The notes below the pieces were generated by a model that worked only from the letters and a program-made list of their open reading frames with translations, did no database searches and had not been told where the DNA came from. Made by a program: the position numbers and the translations under genes. A stretch of 64,000 bases of DNA from positions 1,054,001 to 1,118,000 of the forward strand of contig NZ_JACHJY010000001.1 in the NCBI RefSeq assembly GCF_014203895.1, in the 5' to 3' direction. Positions within the stretch are counted from its first letter, which is position 1, and the number at the start of each line of letters is the position of its first letter. Of this stretch, positions 1-8,686 are shown one piece after another. The stretch is from Streptomyces nymphaeiformis (GTDB taxonomy: Bacteria; Actinomycetota; Actinomycetes; Streptomycetales; Streptomycetaceae).

Positions 1-78
1 CGGCACCGGGTCCAGCCCGACCCGGCGCTCTTCGGCGACCTGAAGGTGCTGCTCGGCCCGTCCTGCCTGGCCGGCTGA
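1..78 (+). CDS. dnaE: C-terminal end of DNA polymerase III alpha subunit (partial)
   Basis: Only the last 25 codons and a TGA stop are in the window. They read as a short tail ending in LFGDLKVLLGPSCLAG, which I recognise as the C-terminus of the Streptomyces replicative DNA polymerase III alpha subunit. The gene enters from the left, and a strong hairpin follows 15 bases after the stop, as expected for an operon end. The call rests on this short tail plus the position beside the his cluster, where dnaE lies in streptomycetes. The catalytic domains are not visible, so another protein cannot be excluded. Confidence 0.6.
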   Translation, partial: RHRVQPDPALFGDLKVLLGPSCLAG

Positions 79-93
79 CCCCGGTACGCATGC

Positions 94-132
94 GCAAGGG
101 GCGCGCCCGTCGTCACGGGCGCGCCCCTTTGC
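94..132. terminator. Bidirectional intrinsic terminator between dnaE and the small ORF
   Basis: A near-perfect 17-bp inverted repeat (left arm 94-110, loop CGTC, right arm 115-132 with one extra T) separates two convergent genes. It can serve both strands, since the minus-strand small gene ends at 148. Confidence 0.8.
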
Positions 133-147
133 CGTATGCGAAAGCCG

Positions 148-321
148 TCAGTTGTGGCCGAAGCGCTTCTGACGGCCCTTGCGGGCCATGTCACCGGGTG
201 TCACCTGGCTCGCGCGCTGCTCGGCCTGCGACTCCATCGAGGACTGCTGGGCCTGCTGCGTGCCGCGCTCGGCGGGCGACTGCTGCTTCTGACTGCGGTT
301 CTGGTTGCGGTTCTTGGCCAT
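148..321 (-). CDS. Small basic, glutamine-rich protein of 57 residues
   Basis: This short ORF starts at ATG 321 and ends with TGA at 148-150. A very good ribosome binding site (GAGGAGG) lies 8-9 bases before the ATG, which is the main reason to believe in it. The product begins MAKNRNQNRSQKQQ and ends ARKGRQKRFGHN. It has many Gln, Arg and Lys, no membrane segment, no cysteine and little hydrophobic content, so it is probably disordered and may bind nucleic acid. It is divergent from the NYN-domain gene and convergent with dnaE. I do not recognise a characterised family and give no function. Confidence 0.7.
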   Translation of the reverse strand: MAKNRNQNRSQKQQSPAERGTQQAQQSSMESQAEQRASQVTPGDMARKGRQKRFGHN

Positions 322-547
322 GGGGTGTGCCTCCTCAAAGGGACCTAGGGGCCAGGGCCGCTGTCAGACTCACACACGGTACGAACCGCCGCATGTTGGA
401 TCATTACGGAGCGTAAGGGCGGCCTCGGCGTGATGCTCGCCACGCCGATGATCCAGTTCCGGACGTCAAGCACCTGGCCGTCGGGCAGACTCGAAGGAAC
501 CCGAAGCACCCTTTCGAACCCGAGGCTCCCGAAAGAGGGTGGAACAC

Positions 548-1870
548 GTGGACCGCTGCGTCGTCCTGGTGGACGCCGGCTACCTGCTGGGCGCCGCCGC
601 CAGCCTCCTCGCCGGGGAACCGGCCCGCTCCCGGATCACCGTCGACCACGCCGGGCTGATCCAGCAGCTGCGGCAGCGCGCCGAGGCCGAGACCGCCCTG
701 CCGCTCCTGCGGATCTACTGGTTCGACGGCGCGCCCGACCGGGTGCCCCAGCCCGAGCACCGCAGACTGCGCGTGATGCCCCGGGTCACCGTCCGGCTCG
801 GCGCCCTGACCAGGAGCGACGGGCGCTGGGCGCAGAAGGGCGTCGACGCGGCCATGCACACCGAGCTGACCGAGCTCGCCAGGAACAGGGCCTGCTCCGA
901 CATCGTGCTCGTCACCGGCGACGGCGACCTGCTGCCCGGCCTCATGTCGGCCAAGGAGCACGGCGTCGCCGTCCACCTGTGGGCCGTCCAGGCCGCCGAC
1001 GGCGACTACAACCAGTCCGAGGACCTGGTCGCCGAGGCCGACGAGCGGCGGGTCCTCGACCGGGCCTGGATCACCCGCGCCGTCCGCGCCAAGGACCTCA
1101 CCGGCATCTGCGCGCCGCCGCCCGCCCCGCGCCCGGAGATCGCCGCCATCCTCTCCGCGCCGCTGCCCGAGGCCGCCCTCGCCGCCTCCGCCGAACGGGC
1201 CGCCGAGGCCGCCGCCGCGGCCGCCCGGAACGGCGCACCGGCCCCCGCGGAGCCGGTCGGCGACGGCGGCCACGAGCACGCCCACGCCAACGGCCACGTC
1301 CGTGAGGACCAGGAGGTCCACGGCCCCGGGGTGCCCGCCCCGGCGAACGGCAAGGGCGTCCCCACCCCCAAGGACCTCGCCGGACTGCGCGGACCCGCCA
1401 CCGTCGGCACCCCGGTCCCGCAGGGCGCGAGCGCGCTCCGCTGGTCCTCCGACCGGGGCTGGATCGACCGCCCCGCCCCCTCCCTCGGCGAGCCGGCCGA
1501 GACCGCCACCCTGCCCACCCTCGCCGCGCTCACCAGCGCGGAGCAGCGCTGGGCGGACCGCGAGGAGGACATCACCACCGTCGGCGGCGACCCGTTCGAG
1601 GTCGGGCAGGTGTTCGCCCGCCGCTGGATGGAGCGGCTCCCCGAGCAGAGCCACGTCCAGAAACTCTCCACCCTCTACCCGCGCATCCCGCACCGCATCG
1701 ACGGCGAACTCCTCCGCTACGCCGCGCGTTTCGGACTTCTCGCCCACAAGGACGACCAGATCGACGAGCACGACCGGTACGCGATCCGGGCCGGATTCTG
1801 GCGCGAGATCGACGTCCGGGCCGCCGCCGAACCCGCCCCCGCGCCCGGAGCGGGCCCGGCGACCCCGTAA
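548..1870 (+). CDS. NYN-domain (PIN-like) protein, putative nuclease
   Basis: The N-terminal ~180 residues form a NYN/LabA-type domain: a DAGYLLG strand near the start, a DVDAAMHTEL-type helix with its Asp (here GVDAAMHTEL), and the loop VTGDGDLLPGL. These supply the usual acidic cluster of PIN-like metal-dependent RNases. A long Ala/Pro/Glu-rich linker and a conserved C-terminal helical part follow (~440 residues in all). GTG 548 is preferred because AAGAGGG lies about 10 bases upstream; GTG 539, nine bases earlier, would put that site too close. An ABC transporter follows 11 bases after the stop. The RNase activity is inferred from fold motifs; the substrate is unknown. Confidence 0.8.
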   Translation: MDRCVVLVDAGYLLGAAASLLAGEPARSRITVDHAGLIQQLRQRAEAETALPLLRIYWFDGAPDRVPQPEHRRLRVMPRVTVRLGALTRSDGRWAQKGVDAAMHTELTELARNRACSDIVLVTGDGDLLPGLMSAKEHGVAVHLWAVQAADGDYNQSEDLVAEADERRVLDRAWITRAVRAKDLTGICAPPPAPRPEIAAILSAPLPEAALAASAERAAEAAAAAARNGAPAPAEPVGDGGHEHAHANGHVREDQEVHGPGVPAPANGKGVPTPKDLAGLRGPATVGTPVPQGASALRWSSDRGWIDRPAPSLGEPAETATLPTLAALTSAEQRWADREEDITTVGGDPFEVGQVFARRWMERLPEQSHVQKLSTLYPRIPHRIDGELLRYAARFGLLAHKDDQIDEHDRYAIRAGFWREIDVRAAAEPAPAPGAGPATP

Positions 1871-1881
1871 TCTCTTTCTCC

Positions 1882-2862
1882 GTGAGTACGGTGTGCGTGG
1901 TGCGGGATCTGGTCAAGACGTACCCCGCCACGCGCGGCAGGCGCGGCGCGCCCGCGACCCCCGAGGTGCGGGCCACCGACGGGATCAGCCTCGACGTGCG
2001 CGGCGGCGAGATCTTCGGGCTGCTCGGCCCCAACGGCGCCGGCAAGTCCACCCTCGTCCGCCAGCTCACCGGGCTCATGCGCCCCGACTCCGGCACCGTC
2101 GAACTCCTCGGCCACGACCTCGTGCGCCACCCCGAGCGGGCGGCCCGGCTCCTCGCCTACCTCGGCCAGGAGTCCACCGCCCTCGACGAGCTGACCGTCT
2201 CCCTCGCCGCCGAGACCACCGGACGCCTGCGCGGCCTCTCCGCCCACGACGCCCGCGCCGAGCGCGACGCCGTCCTGGACGAGCTCGGCCTCGGCGAGAT
2301 CGCCGGCCGCCCCCTCAAGAAGCTCTCCGGCGGACAGCGGCGCCTCGCCTGCTTCGCCGCCGCGCTCGTCGGCCGCCGGCCCGTCCTCGTCCTCGACGAG
2401 CCCACCACCGGCATGGACCCCGTCGCCCGGCGCGCCGTCTGGGCCGCCGTCGACCGGCGCCGCGCCGAGCACGGCGCCACCGTGCTCCTCGTCACCCACA
2501 ACGTCATCGAGGCCGAGACCGTCCTCGACCGGGTCGCCGTCATCGACCGCGGCCGGGTCATCGCCTGCGACACCCCCGCCGGACTCAAGGAGCGGGTCGC
2601 CGGAGAGGTCCGCGTCGAGCTGGTCTGGCGCGACGCCCCGCCGGTCCACCTGCCCGAGGTCGCCGCCCTGCGCGCGCTCGCCCAGGAGACCGGACGCCGC
2701 TGGCACCTCAGGCTCGCCCCCGACGCCGCCCGCGCGGCCGTCGCCACCGTCACCGGCGGGGCCGCGTTCGCCGCGCTCGACGACTTCACCCTGGCCACGC
2801 CCAGCCTGGAGGACGTGTACCTCTCGCTGGGCGGCGCGACCGAGGGACTGGTGAAGGCGTGA
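1882..2862 (+). CDS. ABC transporter ATP-binding protein
   Basis: This 326-residue ATPase has a Walker A motif GPNGAGKST at residues 49-57, the signature LSGGQ, and a Walker B with LDEPTTGMD. It resembles the ATPases of ABC-2 type exporters (DrrA/CcmA-like). The C-terminal ~80 residues after the H-loop (LLVTHN) are the extra domain usual in this group. It pairs with the permease 40 bases downstream. A TAATCT hexamer ends 8 bases before the GTG start, so the message may be leaderless. The exported substrate cannot be read from the sequence. Confidence 0.9.
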   Translation: MSTVCVVRDLVKTYPATRGRRGAPATPEVRATDGISLDVRGGEIFGLLGPNGAGKSTLVRQLTGLMRPDSGTVELLGHDLVRHPERAARLLAYLGQESTALDELTVSLAAETTGRLRGLSAHDARAERDAVLDELGLGEIAGRPLKKLSGGQRRLACFAAALVGRRPVLVLDEPTTGMDPVARRAVWAAVDRRRAEHGATVLLVTHNVIEAETVLDRVAVIDRGRVIACDTPAGLKERVAGEVRVELVWRDAPPVHLPEVAALRALAQETGRRWHLRLAPDAARAAVATVTGGAAFAALDDFTLATPSLEDVYLSLGGATEGLVKA

Positions 2863-2902
2863 CCCGCCACGAACCGCCCGTGACCATCAGGAGCTGTACG
2901 CA

Positions 2903-3730
2903 GTGAGCACCGTGCCCGCCGAGGTCCTGCCGACCGGCGCGCTCCCCGCCACGAGCCGGGACGCCGCCGACGGCGCCGCGCCGCTCGCACCGCGCGCCCG
3001 TCTCCTTCCGGCCATGGCCGCCGTCTACCGCGCCCAGCTCTCCCGCGCCCGCGTGGCCCGCATCCCGCTGCTCTTCGTCGCCACCTTCCAGTCGATCGGG
3101 ATCATGATCCTGATGCGTGGGGTCGTCGACGGCGGCTCCGAGGCGCGCGCCGTCGTGGCGGGCTCCACCGTCCTCGTCGTCGCCTTCGTCGCGCTCAACC
3201 TGCTCGCCCAGTACTTCGGGCAGCTGCGGGCCGGCGGCGGCCTCGACCACTACGCCACCCTGCCCGTGCCGCCGGCCGCCGTCGTGCTCGGCGCCGCCGG
3301 GGCGTACGCCTCCTTCACCGTGCCCGGGACCGCCTTCACCGCCGTCGCCGGCTCCGTCCTCTTCGGGCTGCCCCTCGGCCACCTGTGGATCCTCGGCGCC
3401 GTCGTCCCGCTCGCCGGGGCGGCGCTCGCCGGGCTCGGCGCGGCCCTCGGGCTCCTCGCGCCCCGCCAGGAGCTGGCCACCCTCCTCGGCCAGCTCGGCA
3501 TGTCGGCGGCCCTGCTCCTCGGGGTCCTCCCCGCCGAGCGGCTGCCGGGGCCGATCGGCTGGGCGCGGGACCTGCTGCCGTCGACGTACGGCGTGGAGGC
3601 CCTCGCCCGCACCTTCGGCCCGCACCCCGACTGGGCGGCCGTCGCCGTCGACCTCGCCGTGTGCGGGGCGGTCGGCATCGCCTCGCTCGCCGTCGCCACC
3701 TGGGCCTACCGGCGGGCCGCCGTCCGCTGA
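2903..3730 (+). CDS. ABC-2 type transporter permease
   Basis: This 275-residue protein has about six hydrophobic segments: near residues 50-70, 80-105, 120-145, 150-175, 190-210 and 245-270. The N-terminus is a ~45-residue cytoplasmic Ala/Pro-rich stretch. It is the expected membrane partner of the ATPase immediately upstream, and together they would form a homodimeric or heterodimeric exporter. Size and topology fit the ABC-2 membrane family. No substrate-specific motif is visible. Confidence 0.85.
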   Translation: MSTVPAEVLPTGALPATSRDAADGAAPLAPRARLLPAMAAVYRAQLSRARVARIPLLFVATFQSIGIMILMRGVVDGGSEARAVVAGSTVLVVAFVALNLLAQYFGQLRAGGGLDHYATLPVPPAAVVLGAAGAYASFTVPGTAFTAVAGSVLFGLPLGHLWILGAVVPLAGAALAGLGAALGLLAPRQELATLLGQLGMSAALLLGVLPAERLPGPIGWARDLLPSTYGVEALARTFGPHPDWAAVAVDLAVCGAVGIASLAVATWAYRRAAVR

Positions 3731-3764
3731 GGCGGGCCACAGGGACACCTGGCACGATGGCGGG

Positions 3765-4403
3765 GTGACCGCACCTCTGACTCCGCCTCACCAGCCGTCG
3801 AACGACCCCGACTGGCCCCCGCAGCCCCCGCCGCCGCTCGGCCCGGCCGGCGACCCGATCACGGCGGCCGAGGTCGTGCAGGGCGTGGTGGTGACGCTCG
3901 CCTCCGCGGTCGCGGGGGCCCTGCTCGGAGTGCTGTGGCTGAACCTGGCCCCGCGCGTCCTGCTCATCTCGGACGGCAAGGGCGTCTACCTCCGGAACTC
4001 GGAGGGGGAGCAGGCCATCGGCGCCGACGGAACGTTCGTGCTCCTCGCGCTGGCCTTCGGCGCGGTCGCCGCGCTCGTCGTCTTCCTGCTGCGCCGCAAG
4101 GGCGGGGTCCCGCTCGTGCTCGGCCTGGCCCTCGGCGGCGGCCTGGGCTCGCTGATCGCCTGGTGGATCGGGACGCACTTCGGACCCACCGCCGACGTCG
4201 TCGCCCACGCGAAGGCCGTCGGCCCGAACGTCACCTTCGAGGCTCCGCTCGAACTCAACTTCGCGGCCGCCGCGATGCTGGCCTGGCCGCTCGCCGCGAT
4301 GATCGTGCACCTGGCCCTCACGGCCGTCTTCGGCCCCCGCGACCCGGAACCGGAGCCCTGGGGACAGCCGAAGCCGTACACGCAGGGGCCGGGCACGCAC
4401 TGA
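3765..4403 (+). CDS. Four-helix membrane protein, DUF2567-like
   Basis: GTG 3765 gives 212 residues: a Pro-rich cytoplasmic N-terminus, then four likely transmembrane helices (near 30-55, 90-110, 118-140 and 170-195). Between helices 1 and 2 is a conserved-looking loop containing LISDGKGVYLRNSEGEQAIG. I associate this pattern with the actinobacterial DUF2567 family, with moderate confidence. A CACGAT hexamer ends 6 bases before the start, consistent with a leaderless transcript. It lies 34 bases after the ABC permease, so read-through is possible. Function unknown. Confidence 0.7.
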   Translation: MTAPLTPPHQPSNDPDWPPQPPPPLGPAGDPITAAEVVQGVVVTLASAVAGALLGVLWLNLAPRVLLISDGKGVYLRNSEGEQAIGADGTFVLLALAFGAVAALVVFLLRRKGGVPLVLGLALGGGLGSLIAWWIGTHFGPTADVVAHAKAVGPNVTFEAPLELNFAAAAMLAWPLAAMIVHLALTAVFGPRDPEPEPWGQPKPYTQGPGTH

Positions 4404-4466
4404 CGGCGAGGCCTCCGTGCGCGCCCCGGCCCGTGCGGACCGCCCTCGCGGAGGCCGCGCCCGGTG

Positions 4467-4964
4467 TCAGGCGCGGCCGATGGGGGCCACGACCGCCGAG
4501 GTGAGCGCCGCCAGGTCCGCGGGGGAGAGCTCCACCTCCAGGCCCCGGCGGCCCGCCGAGATGCACACGGTCGCGTGGTCCGAGGCCGAGGAGTCGAGCA
4601 CGGTACGGAGCCGCTTGCGCTGGCCCAGCGGGGAGATCCCGCCCCGGACGTACCCCGTGGTGCGCTCCGCCGCCGCCGGGTCGGCCATCGCGGCCCGCTT
4701 CCCGCCGACCGCCGAGGCCAGCGCCTTCAGGTCCAGCTGGCCCGCCACCGGGACCACCGCGACCGTCAGCTCGCCGTCGACGTCCGCGACCAGCGTCTTG
4801 AAGACCCGGTCGGGGGAGACGCCCAGCGCCTCCGCCGCCTCCTCGCCGTACGAGGGGGAGGCCGGGTCGTGCTCGTACGCGTGCAGCGTGAACGGCGTGC
4901 CGGCCGCCGTCAGGGCCACCGTCGCCGGCGTGCCGCCGTTGTTCTTCTTCTGCTTCTTCGCCAC
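4467..4964 (-). CDS. ybaK: YbaK/EbsC-type Cys-tRNA(Pro) deacylase
   Basis: The 165-residue product has the YbaK/aminoacyl-tRNA editing domain: the VFKTLVADVDGELTVAVVP strand and its catalytic-region Lys, the GGKRAAMADPAAAERTTGYV segment, and the SPLGQRKRLRTVLD loop. This family hydrolyses Cys mischarged on tRNA(Pro) in the cytoplasm. Length matches the family (~160). GTG 4964 is preceded by GAGGAAGAG at good spacing. The stop lies 63 bases from the convergent membrane-protein gene. It is followed on the same strand, upstream, by the Lon-like gene. Confidence 0.85.
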   Translation of the reverse strand: MAKKQKKNNGGTPATVALTAAGTPFTLHAYEHDPASPSYGEEAAEALGVSPDRVFKTLVADVDGELTVAVVPVAGQLDLKALASAVGGKRAAMADPAAAERTTGYVRGGISPLGQRKRLRTVLDSSASDHATVCISAGRRGLEVELSPADLAALTSAVVAPIGRA

Positions 4965-5003
4965 GGGCTCTTCCTCGGCTCGGTCGGCCCGGCGGGGCCG
5001 GGG

Positions 5004-5741
5004 TCAGTTCGGGTACGTCGGGGCCTGCGTCAGGTCCACCACCGGCAGCGACGGAAGATGCCGCAGCACCGCGGTCTCCGCGCGCAGCAGCGTCAGCTCC
5101 TCGCGCAGCCGGGTCGCCGTGTCCGGCGCCTGCAGCAGCCGCTGCTTCGACGGGGTGTCGAGCACCGCCGCCGCCGCGACCAGGTACGACACGACGGAGG
5201 GCTCGTCCGGCAGCTCGCTGGTCGTCAGCGAACGCTCACGGGCCCCCGCGAGGCGCTTCTGGTAGCTGCGGAACGCCCGCAGCACGCCCTCGGCGAGCGT
5301 GCCCGCCTCCTCGCCCTGCTCCTCGGGGATCTCCTCGACCTCGGCCGTCAGGAACGGCCCGGACGCGTCGACGGACAGCAGCTTCACCCGGGTCGTACCG
5401 GTGGCCATCACCTCGAAGCTGCCGTCGGCGCGCTCCCGGATCGACGCCGCGTCGGCGATGCAGCCGACGCGGTGGAAGGACTGGATGGGATCGGAGCCGA
5501 AGCCCGCCGCCGGGCCCTTCTCCGGCAGCGCCGTCTGGTCCGGCATGCCCGGAGCCGTCGGCGCGACCTCACGGCCGTCGCGGATCGCGACGACGGCGAA
5601 GCGGCGCGGCTCCGCGTCGTCGAGGGCGAGCAGCTCGCGCATCATGGCGCGATAACGCTCCTCGAAGACGTTCAGCGGCAGCACGAGGCCGGGGAACAGC
5701 ACCGCGTTGAGCGGGAAGAGAGGCAGGCGAGCGGTGGTCAC
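5004..5741 (-). CDS. Lon N-terminal substrate-binding-domain protein (stand-alone)
   Basis: The 245-residue protein begins RLPLFPLNAVLFPGLVLPLNVFEERYR, the hallmark of the Lon protease N-terminal domain (PUA-like). It has no AAA+ or protease domain, so it is the free-standing form. A GCIADA-type strand and a C-terminal helical bundle follow. The likely role is peptide or protein binding, but the partner is unknown. GTG 5741 starts 11 bases after the stop of the upstream TPR-like gene, so the two are probably cotranscribed with ybaK. Confidence 0.8.
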   Translation of the reverse strand: MTTARLPLFPLNAVLFPGLVLPLNVFEERYRAMMRELLALDDAEPRRFAVVAIRDGREVAPTAPGMPDQTALPEKGPAAGFGSDPIQSFHRVGCIADAASIRERADGSFEVMATGTTRVKLLSVDASGPFLTAEVEEIPEEQGEEAGTLAEGVLRAFRSYQKRLAGARERSLTTSELPDEPSVVSYLVAAAAVLDTPSKQRLLQAPDTATRLREELTLLRAETAVLRHLPSLPVVDLTQAPTYPN

Positions 5742-5752
5742 AGCCGCTTAGC

Positions 5753-6844
5753 CTAATGGCCGCCGGGCCCGTCCCGTCCGGCCCGTCCACGACCGGTGTC
5801 CCGCAGCGGCGTCCGGCGGGCCAGTTCGCCCCGCACCCGGTCCCGCGCGGCCAGGAACCGGAGGAGGGGGTCCCCCCTGCCCGGGCGAAGCCGAGGGCCC
5901 GGGGGAGGATCCTCCGACACGGCGTCCCGCGCGGCACCCCAGGGGAACGAGGTCGCGAACGCGCCGGTCCGCCCGAACTCCTCCCACGCCTCCTCCCAGC
6001 GCCCCCGCTCCACCAGCACGTACGCGAGCAGGTTGCGGACCTCGGCCGGCCACGGGTCGCCCGGGGGGAACGCCGCCGACAGGGCCAGGGCGTCGGCCAC
6101 CGCCCGGTCGACCCGGTCGGCGGGCACGGACCCGTCGGGACCCGGCGGCACCCGGAGCCCGTCGTAGGCCGCGCGGACCGGCAGCGCCCGGACGAGCGAG
6201 TCCGCCGCCGAGTCCTCGGCGGCCTGCTCGGCGAAGTCGAAGGCGGCACGGTGCGAGCCGTACCACTGCGCGGAGAGGTACTTCAGCGCGGCGACATGGC
6301 AGCCGTAGTGGTGCGGGGAGCGGCGCACGGCCTGCTCCCACAGCGACTCGAAGACCGCGTGCCCGGCGTGCGCCCCGCGCGCGTGGTCCAGGGCGAGACG
6401 CCACGGCACCGGGTCGTGCGGGGCCTCCCCGGCGACCTCCCGCACCAGCGGGGCGAGCTCGCGCAGCCGCTCGGCCCGCGCCGGCGACTCCCAGGCCCGG
6501 CGGACGGCGAGCTGCGCCATGACGAGGAGGGCGTCGGGATCGCCGGGCGTCGCGGAGAGCCACCCGGTGAGCCAGTCGCCCCTGCCGTGCGCGAAGGTGG
6601 CGAGCCGGGTGACGTACCGGTCGCGGTCCTCCCACTCGCCGGCGTCCCGGGTGGTGGCGAGCAGCTTCGCCGCGGGCTCCGGGTCGCCGAGCGCGGCGGC
6701 GACCAGGGCGGGGGCGAGCCGCTCGTCCGGGGCGTCGAGCAGCACGTCGTCGTCCGGCACGAGCGCCGCGGCGAGCCGTGGTGCGTGCCGGACCGAGCGG
6801 ACGGCGCCGAGCAGGGCGCGGAGCATGGACATGGTGCTGTGCAT
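5753..6844 (-). CDS. TPR-like helical repeat protein with repeat-derived C-terminal segment
   Basis: The 363-residue product is almost entirely alpha-helical, with paired helices rich in Ala, Trp and Arg (for example PWRLALDHARGAHAGHAVFESLW, then later LAYVLVERGRWEEAWEEFGRTG). This resembles tetratricopeptide or SEL1-like solenoids. No catalytic motif is visible. Near the C-terminus, [17 protein letters not shown] is encoded by a dispersed repeat (5865-5907), so a mobile repeat seems to have been absorbed into the frame. ATG 6844 has GGGGGA four bases upstream; ATG 6832 is an alternative. Function unknown. Confidence 0.7.
   Translation of the reverse strand: MHSTMSMLRALLGAVRSVRHAPRLAAALVPDDDVLLDAPDERLAPALVAAALGDPEPAAKLLATTRDAGEWEDRDRYVTRLATFAHGRGDWLTGWLSATPGDPDALLVMAQLAVRRAWESPARAERLRELAPLVREVAGEAPHDPVPWRLALDHARGAHAGHAVFESLWEQAVRRSPHHYGCHVAALKYLSAQWYGSHRAAFDFAEQAAEDSAADSLVRALPVRAAYDGLRVPPGPDGSVPADRVDRAVADALALSAAFPPGDPWPAEVRNLLAYVLVERGRWEEAWEEFGRTGAFATSFPWGAARDAVSEDPPPGPRLRPGRGDPLLRFLAARDRVRGELARRTPLRDTGRGRAGRDGPGGH
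5865..5907 (-). repeat. Dispersed Streptomyces repeat, copy 1 (inside a coding region)
   Basis: 43 bp matching, in reverse orientation, the tail of the elements at 22212-22254 and 33654-33697, with about four substitutions. The sequence is itself an imperfect hairpin (GGGGGTCCCCCC at one end, GGGCCCGGGGG at the other). It lies in frame within the 3' part of the TPR-like gene. Confidence 0.75.
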
Positions 6845-6950
6845 TGTCCCCCGCCGCAGCCCTCCCCGGCAGCCGCGTCACGAGGCCGCGACAGCACCCT
6901 CACCTCGCGGTGACACCGCTTTCACTCCGCCGCACCCGGGGCCGCCGTCC

Positions 6951-8555
6951 TCACCCCCTGCGCAGCAGCCGGGTCGCGCCCGCCGCGACCGTCGTCGCCA
7001 GGATCCAGCCGAGGAGGATCAGCACCGCCGCCACCCACTGCCAGATGCCCTCCAGGCGCCAGTAGCCGTCCTGGCCGAGGGTGATCACGGGCAGCAGCAG
7101 GTCGAGCGCGTACAGCGTGCCGTTCCACTCGGGCCCCTCGTCCGCCTTCATCGGTATCGGGCGGTAGTGGGAGAAGACCACCGTGCCCGCCGCCCACAGC
7201 ACGGCCATCCACAGCGCGGCCCGGCCCGGCCGGTAGCCGTACGCCACGGTCCAGTCCTGGACGTAGCCCCACAGCTTCCCCGCGATCGGCAGGGTCTCCC
7301 GTCTGCGCCGCTGCTTGGCGAGCAGCACTTCGCGGGCGTCCGCGTCCTCGCCGCTGTTCCGCAGGACCGTCGCCAGGCGCTCGTACGGCTCGGGGGCGTA
7401 CTCCGGGGTCGCCGCCGCCACCCACTCCAGGCGCCGGGCCAGCGGGAAGTGGCCGTACGGCACGAGGTTCTCGTAGGCGAAGCCGCCCATCGCGAGCCCG
7501 CCGGGCCCCGGCCAGCTGGTCGACAGGTCGATCAGGGTGACGACCTTCGCGCCGTTCAGCACGACGCGCCCCTCCTCCGGGCGCTCGCCGTTGAACCGCA
7601 GCTCCGGGGTCACGATCCGGCGCAGCGACAGCTCGTCCCGCCGGGCGCCGTTCAGCAGGAAACGGGCGCTGTGCAGGTCGACCGCGTCCCCGAACCGGCC
7701 GTCGTCGAGCCGCACCCCGCCGTGGCACTCCACGGGCTTGCGCCGGGTGCCCTGGGCGGGCGTGACACCGTACGGCGGGGTGGCCGTGGAGCCGCCCCGG
7801 GTCTCCCGGCCCTCGTACACCCAGGCGGCGTTCAGATAGAGCGAGCGCTCCACCGTCAGCTGCGGCGCGTTCAGCGCGCGGCGGCCCTGCGCCCCGCGCA
7901 GCACACTGCCCCGCAGGCTGAGCGAGACCCCGACCTTCGCCCCGCGCAGGCTCAGCTCCCCGTGCGTCTCGATCAGCTCGGCCTGGAGGTCCTGGGCGAC
8001 CACCATCCCGTCGGCCGTGATCGCCCGCCCCCTCCGGTCCGGCCACACCTGGATCTGGTTGATCAGCAGGTCCGTGCCGATCTGGGCGTCCGTCAGCCGG
8101 ATGCCCCGCCGCACCCGGCAGCGCGGCAGGTGCAGGTCCCCCTCCGTGTGCAGCCGGGCCGCCTCCAGGCGCGGCAGCGCGCACTCCACCATCCGCAGGG
8201 TGCCGAACCGGGCCTCGGGCAGCACGACCTCGCCGTCGAACCGGCAGCTGTGCAGCTCCACGTACGGCCCTATCGTCCCGCCCGCCAGGTTCAGCACGCC
8301 GGTGATCCTGACCCCGCGCAGCTTCAGCGCGGCCACCCGCCCCGACCGGGCCGGCGGCCCGTCGAGCAGCAGCAGCGCCACCACGTCGGCGCGGACGCTC
8401 CGCTCCTCCCCCCATTCCCTCGCCCCGAAGGGGTCGTCCCGCTCCGCGATCCCCTCCGTCAGATCGCAGGTCCTGCCGATCCGGAACGCCCGCCACACGG
8501 CCCGCTCCGGGCCCGTGAGACCGTCCGGCATCCCGTCCTCGTGCGGCTCGGTCAC
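6951..8555 (-). CDS. Membrane-anchored pentapeptide-like repeat protein
   Basis: The N-terminal ~420 residues contain right-handed beta-helix-like repeats in which Leu, Val and Ala alternate with polar residues (LKLRGVRITGVLNLAGGTIG, LSLRGAKVGVSLSLRGSVLRG). Two transmembrane helices at the C-terminus follow, around ALWMAVLWAAGTVVF and WVAAVLILLGWILATTVAAG, ending in a basic LLRRG tail. GTG 8555 is favoured over GTG 8588 because AGCGAGGGGG lies 5-10 bases before it. It is divergent from hisD. No enzyme motif is visible; a scaffold or envelope role is possible but unproven. Confidence 0.75.
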   Translation of the reverse strand: MTEPHEDGMPDGLTGPERAVWRAFRIGRTCDLTEGIAERDDPFGAREWGEERSVRADVVALLLLDGPPARSGRVAALKLRGVRITGVLNLAGGTIGPYVELHSCRFDGEVVLPEARFGTLRMVECALPRLEAARLHTEGDLHLPRCRVRRGIRLTDAQIGTDLLINQIQVWPDRRGRAITADGMVVAQDLQAELIETHGELSLRGAKVGVSLSLRGSVLRGAQGRRALNAPQLTVERSLYLNAAWVYEGRETRGGSTATPPYGVTPAQGTRRKPVECHGGVRLDDGRFGDAVDLHSARFLLNGARRDELSLRRIVTPELRFNGERPEEGRVVLNGAKVVTLIDLSTSWPGPGGLAMGGFAYENLVPYGHFPLARRLEWVAAATPEYAPEPYERLATVLRNSGEDADAREVLLAKQRRRRETLPIAGKLWGYVQDWTVAYGYRPGRAALWMAVLWAAGTVVFSHYRPIPMKADEGPEWNGTLYALDLLLPVITLGQDGYWRLEGIWQWVAAVLILLGWILATTVAAGATRLLRRG

Positions 8556-8686
8556 TGCCGCCCCCTCGCTTTCCACGTCCGCTCCCACGATTCCGCTTTC
8601 CGGGATTCGTGGATTCGTACAGCCGTTCTTTCCCGCTGAGTGACGGGCTGAACGCTAACGGTCAGCCGTGGCGACAAGACGCCACT

